Below, one piece after another: positions 39,763-41,383 of a DNA stretch of 41,383 nt. The stretch is from Betaproteobacteria bacterium (lineage in GTDB: Bacteria; Pseudomonadota; Gammaproteobacteria; Burkholderiales; SG8-39). The position numbers and the translations under genes were made by a program. The notes under the pieces were generated by a model, which saw only the letters and a program-made list of their open reading frames with translations, had not been told where the DNA came from and ran no database searches. The stretch spans positions 1 through 41,383 of the forward strand of contig JACRAS010000201.1 of NCBI GenBank assembly GCA_016234705.1, given 5' to 3'. The first letter of the stretch is position 1. Every line of letters starts with the position of its first letter.

Positions 39763-41190
39763 ATGTCCATCGATTACAGCCAGAAAATCCCCAACAACGT
39801 CAATCTTTCCAACGACCGCACGCTGCAGCGCGCGCTTGAGCATTGGCAGCCGCACTTTCTCGACTGGTGGCGCGAGATGGGGCCGCACGATTTCGCCTCC
39901 GCCGACGTCTACCTGCGCACCGCCACCGGCGTGGATGCGCAGGGCTGGGCCAGCTACGGCGCGGTGAAAATGCCGGACTATCGCTGGGGCATTTTTCTCG
40001 CCGACGCCATCCCCGAGCGCAAGATCGGTTTCGGCGACCGCTTCGGTGAGCCGGTGTGGCAACAAGTGCCGGGCGAGTTCCGCTCCCAGTTCCGCCGCCT
40101 GATCGTGACCCAGGGCGACACCGAACCCGCCTCGGTCGAACAGCAGCACCTGCTCGGCCACACCTGCCCTTCGCTCTACGACCTGCGCAACCTGTTCCAG
40201 GTCAACGTCGAGGAAGGCCGCCACCTGTGGGCCATGGTGTACCTGCTGCACGCCCATTTCGGCCGCGACGGGCGCGAGGAAGCGGAAGAACTGCTCGCGC
40301 GCCACTCGGGCGATGCGGACAAGCCGCGCATCCTCGGCACCTTCAATGAGCCGATTTCCGACTGGCTGTCGTTTTACTGCTTCACCTACTTTACCGACCG
40401 CGACGGCAAGTACCAGTTGAAGAGCCTGGCCGAATCGAGCTTCGATCCGCTGGCGCGCACCTGCCGCTTCATGCTCACGGAAGAAGCACACCACATGTTC
40501 GTCGGCGAAACCGGCATCGGCCGCGTGGTAAGGCGCACGCTCGAAGTGATGAAGGAACTCGGCACGGACGAGGCGCAGGCGCTGCGGGGCCATGGCGTGA
40601 TCGATCTGCCGCTGCTGCAGCGCTATCTCAATTTCTGGTTCAGCTCGTCCCTGGACCTGTTCGGCTCGGAGGTATCGTCGAATGCCGCCGGTTCGTTTGC
40701 CAACGGCATCAAGGGCCGCCCGGACGAAACTACCCAGTACCAGGACCACCTCTGCACCGATGCCACCTATGAGTTGCAAACCCCCGACGCCGAGGGCGGA
40801 CTACAAAAAGAAACCGTAAGTCTCAGGAATGCCATGAACGAGGTGCTGCGTGTAGCTTATGTGCGCGACTGTGAAATCGGGCTGAAGCGCTGGAACATGC
40901 AGATACAAAAAGCCGGGCACGATTTCCGCCTCAAACTGCCGTCGACGCGTTTCCGCCGCAGCATCGGCGCCTGGGCCAATGTGCCTACCGACCTTGAAGG
41001 CCGGATCATTGCACGCGAGGAGTACCAGCGCAGATTGCCCGAGCGGCTGCCGACGCCCGCCGATAGGACTTATGTGCAAAGCCTGATGCAGCGCGTGAGC
41101 ACACCGGGCAAAATGGCCGGCTGGATCGCGCCGCCGGACCGCGGCATCAACAACCTGGGGCTGGATTACGAGTACGTGCGGCTGAGCTAG
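39763..41190 (+). CDS. boxB: BoxB benzoyl-CoA 2,3-epoxidase (diiron oxygenase)
   Basis: This 475-residue oxygenase component epoxidises benzoyl-CoA with O2 and electrons from the BoxA reductase. The N-terminus NNVNLSNDRTLQRALEHWQP is typical. ExxH-type iron ligands are visible in VEEGRH (E151, H154) and LTEEAHHMF (E240, H243), with a further candidate in SVEQQH (E126, H129). AGGAGA lies 7 bases before ATG 39763. It is complete and directly follows boxC. No boxA or box ligase gene is in the remaining 193 bases, so the operon may continue beyond the window or rely on other reductases. Confidence 0.95.
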   Translation: MSIDYSQKIPNNVNLSNDRTLQRALEHWQPHFLDWWREMGPHDFASADVYLRTATGVDAQGWASYGAVKMPDYRWGIFLADAIPERKIGFGDRFGEPVWQQVPGEFRSQFRRLIVTQGDTEPASVEQQHLLGHTCPSLYDLRNLFQVNVEEGRHLWAMVYLLHAHFGRDGREEAEELLARHSGDADKPRILGTFNEPISDWLSFYCFTYFTDRDGKYQLKSLAESSFDPLARTCRFMLTEEAHHMFVGETGIGRVVRRTLEVMKELGTDEAQALRGHGVIDLPLLQRYLNFWFSSSLDLFGSEVSSNAAGSFANGIKGRPDETTQYQDHLCTDATYELQTPDAEGGLQKETVSLRNAMNEVLRVAYVRDCEIGLKRWNMQIQKAGHDFRLKLPSTRFRRSIGAWANVPTDLEGRIIAREEYQRRLPERLPTPADRTYVQSLMQRVSTPGKMAGWIAPPDRGINNLGLDYEYVRLS

Positions 41191-41383
41191 ATAGCGCATC
41201 ACCACGCCCTTCTTTGACATGTGGCTCGAAGCCGCAGATAATGAATAGCCAGTCATTATGGGTCTGGGTGCGCTCGACCCGGCTGGCCGCGGGGTGTCGT
41301 GCGCGTCCGTCCGGACGATGCCTTTGGCACAGGGCAACAAGCGGCTGGTTTGCCGATAACGGGAGAGGAACTCTGTCTGATGG
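41191..41383. other. Region after boxB, no gene recognised
   Basis: No family is recognisable on either strand. GGAGAGGA (41,362-41,369) followed by ATG at 41,380 could be the start of the next plus-strand gene, perhaps the continuation of the box operon. Only one codon is inside the window, so nothing can be said about its product. Confidence 0.2.

Noticed and set aside
38049-39770. Long minus-strand frame opposite boxC
   Set aside because: It lies entirely within boxC, shows no motif, and boxC is certain.
1-41383. CRISPR arrays, tRNA, rRNA and riboswitches
   Set aside because: No regularly spaced repeats, no tRNA- or rRNA-like stretches and no recognisable riboswitch core were seen in the intergenic spaces.

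Overview
The window looks like a high-GC betaproteobacterial chromosome, possibly from the Rhodocyclales or Burkholderiales. The pointers are an aerobic benzoyl-CoA (box) operon, a remnant of a Bug-family receptor, many TRAP receptors, and dense acyl-CoA dehydrogenase (ACAD) and family III CoA-transferase (CaiB) genes. Almost everything serves uptake and CoA-dependent breakdown of carboxylic or aromatic acids. No rRNA, tRNA, CRISPR array or intact transposase was seen.

Region 1 (1-13,742). A truncated LivK-type receptor and a GMC alcohol oxidoreductase lead into a tight co-directional block: a small zinc-ribbon protein, HyuA-like, HyuB-like, UroD-fold-like, a second HyuA-like, and an isochorismatase-family hydrolase. 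The first five have the number and approximate sizes of the subunits of acetophenone carboxylase, in a different gene order. A converging minus-strand pair follows: a short citrate-synthase-fold (citryl-CoA-lyase-like) enzyme and a CaiB transferase, with a frameshifted Bug receptor tail between them. A plausible reading is alcohol to ketone, ATP-dependent carboxylation, CoA transfer, then C-C cleavage. The substrate cannot be read from sequence.

Region 2 (about 13,870-35,190). A decayed DruA/DUF4338-like fragment precedes a mosaic of short operons that keep switching strand. It holds five intact ACADs, three intact CaiB genes, two crotonases, one MaoC-like protein, five TRAP receptors (DctP type) and only one TRAP permease pair (dctQ, dctM). 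The inference is one permease served by several receptors, each sitting beside enzymes that would process its ligand. One receptor pair is a tandem duplication that left a CaiB 3' scar. An inverted repeat of about 67 bp (17,966-18,033 and 34,914-34,980) brackets the dctQM-to-crotonase part. A shorter related copy lies at 14,127-14,148. Gene fragments lie next to these repeats: a GDP-mannose dehydratase tail, an internally deleted ACAD, and a short unidentified tail.

Region 3 (35,190-41,383). A CaiB gene is followed by a minus-strand flavodoxin diverging from boxR-boxC-boxB, the regulator, ring-opening lyase and epoxidase of aerobic benzoyl-CoA degradation. The divergent spacer carries a perfect 12-bp inverted repeat with TGCA cores overlapping a good sigma-70 promoter, the likely BoxR operator. 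No boxA reductase gene is in the window.
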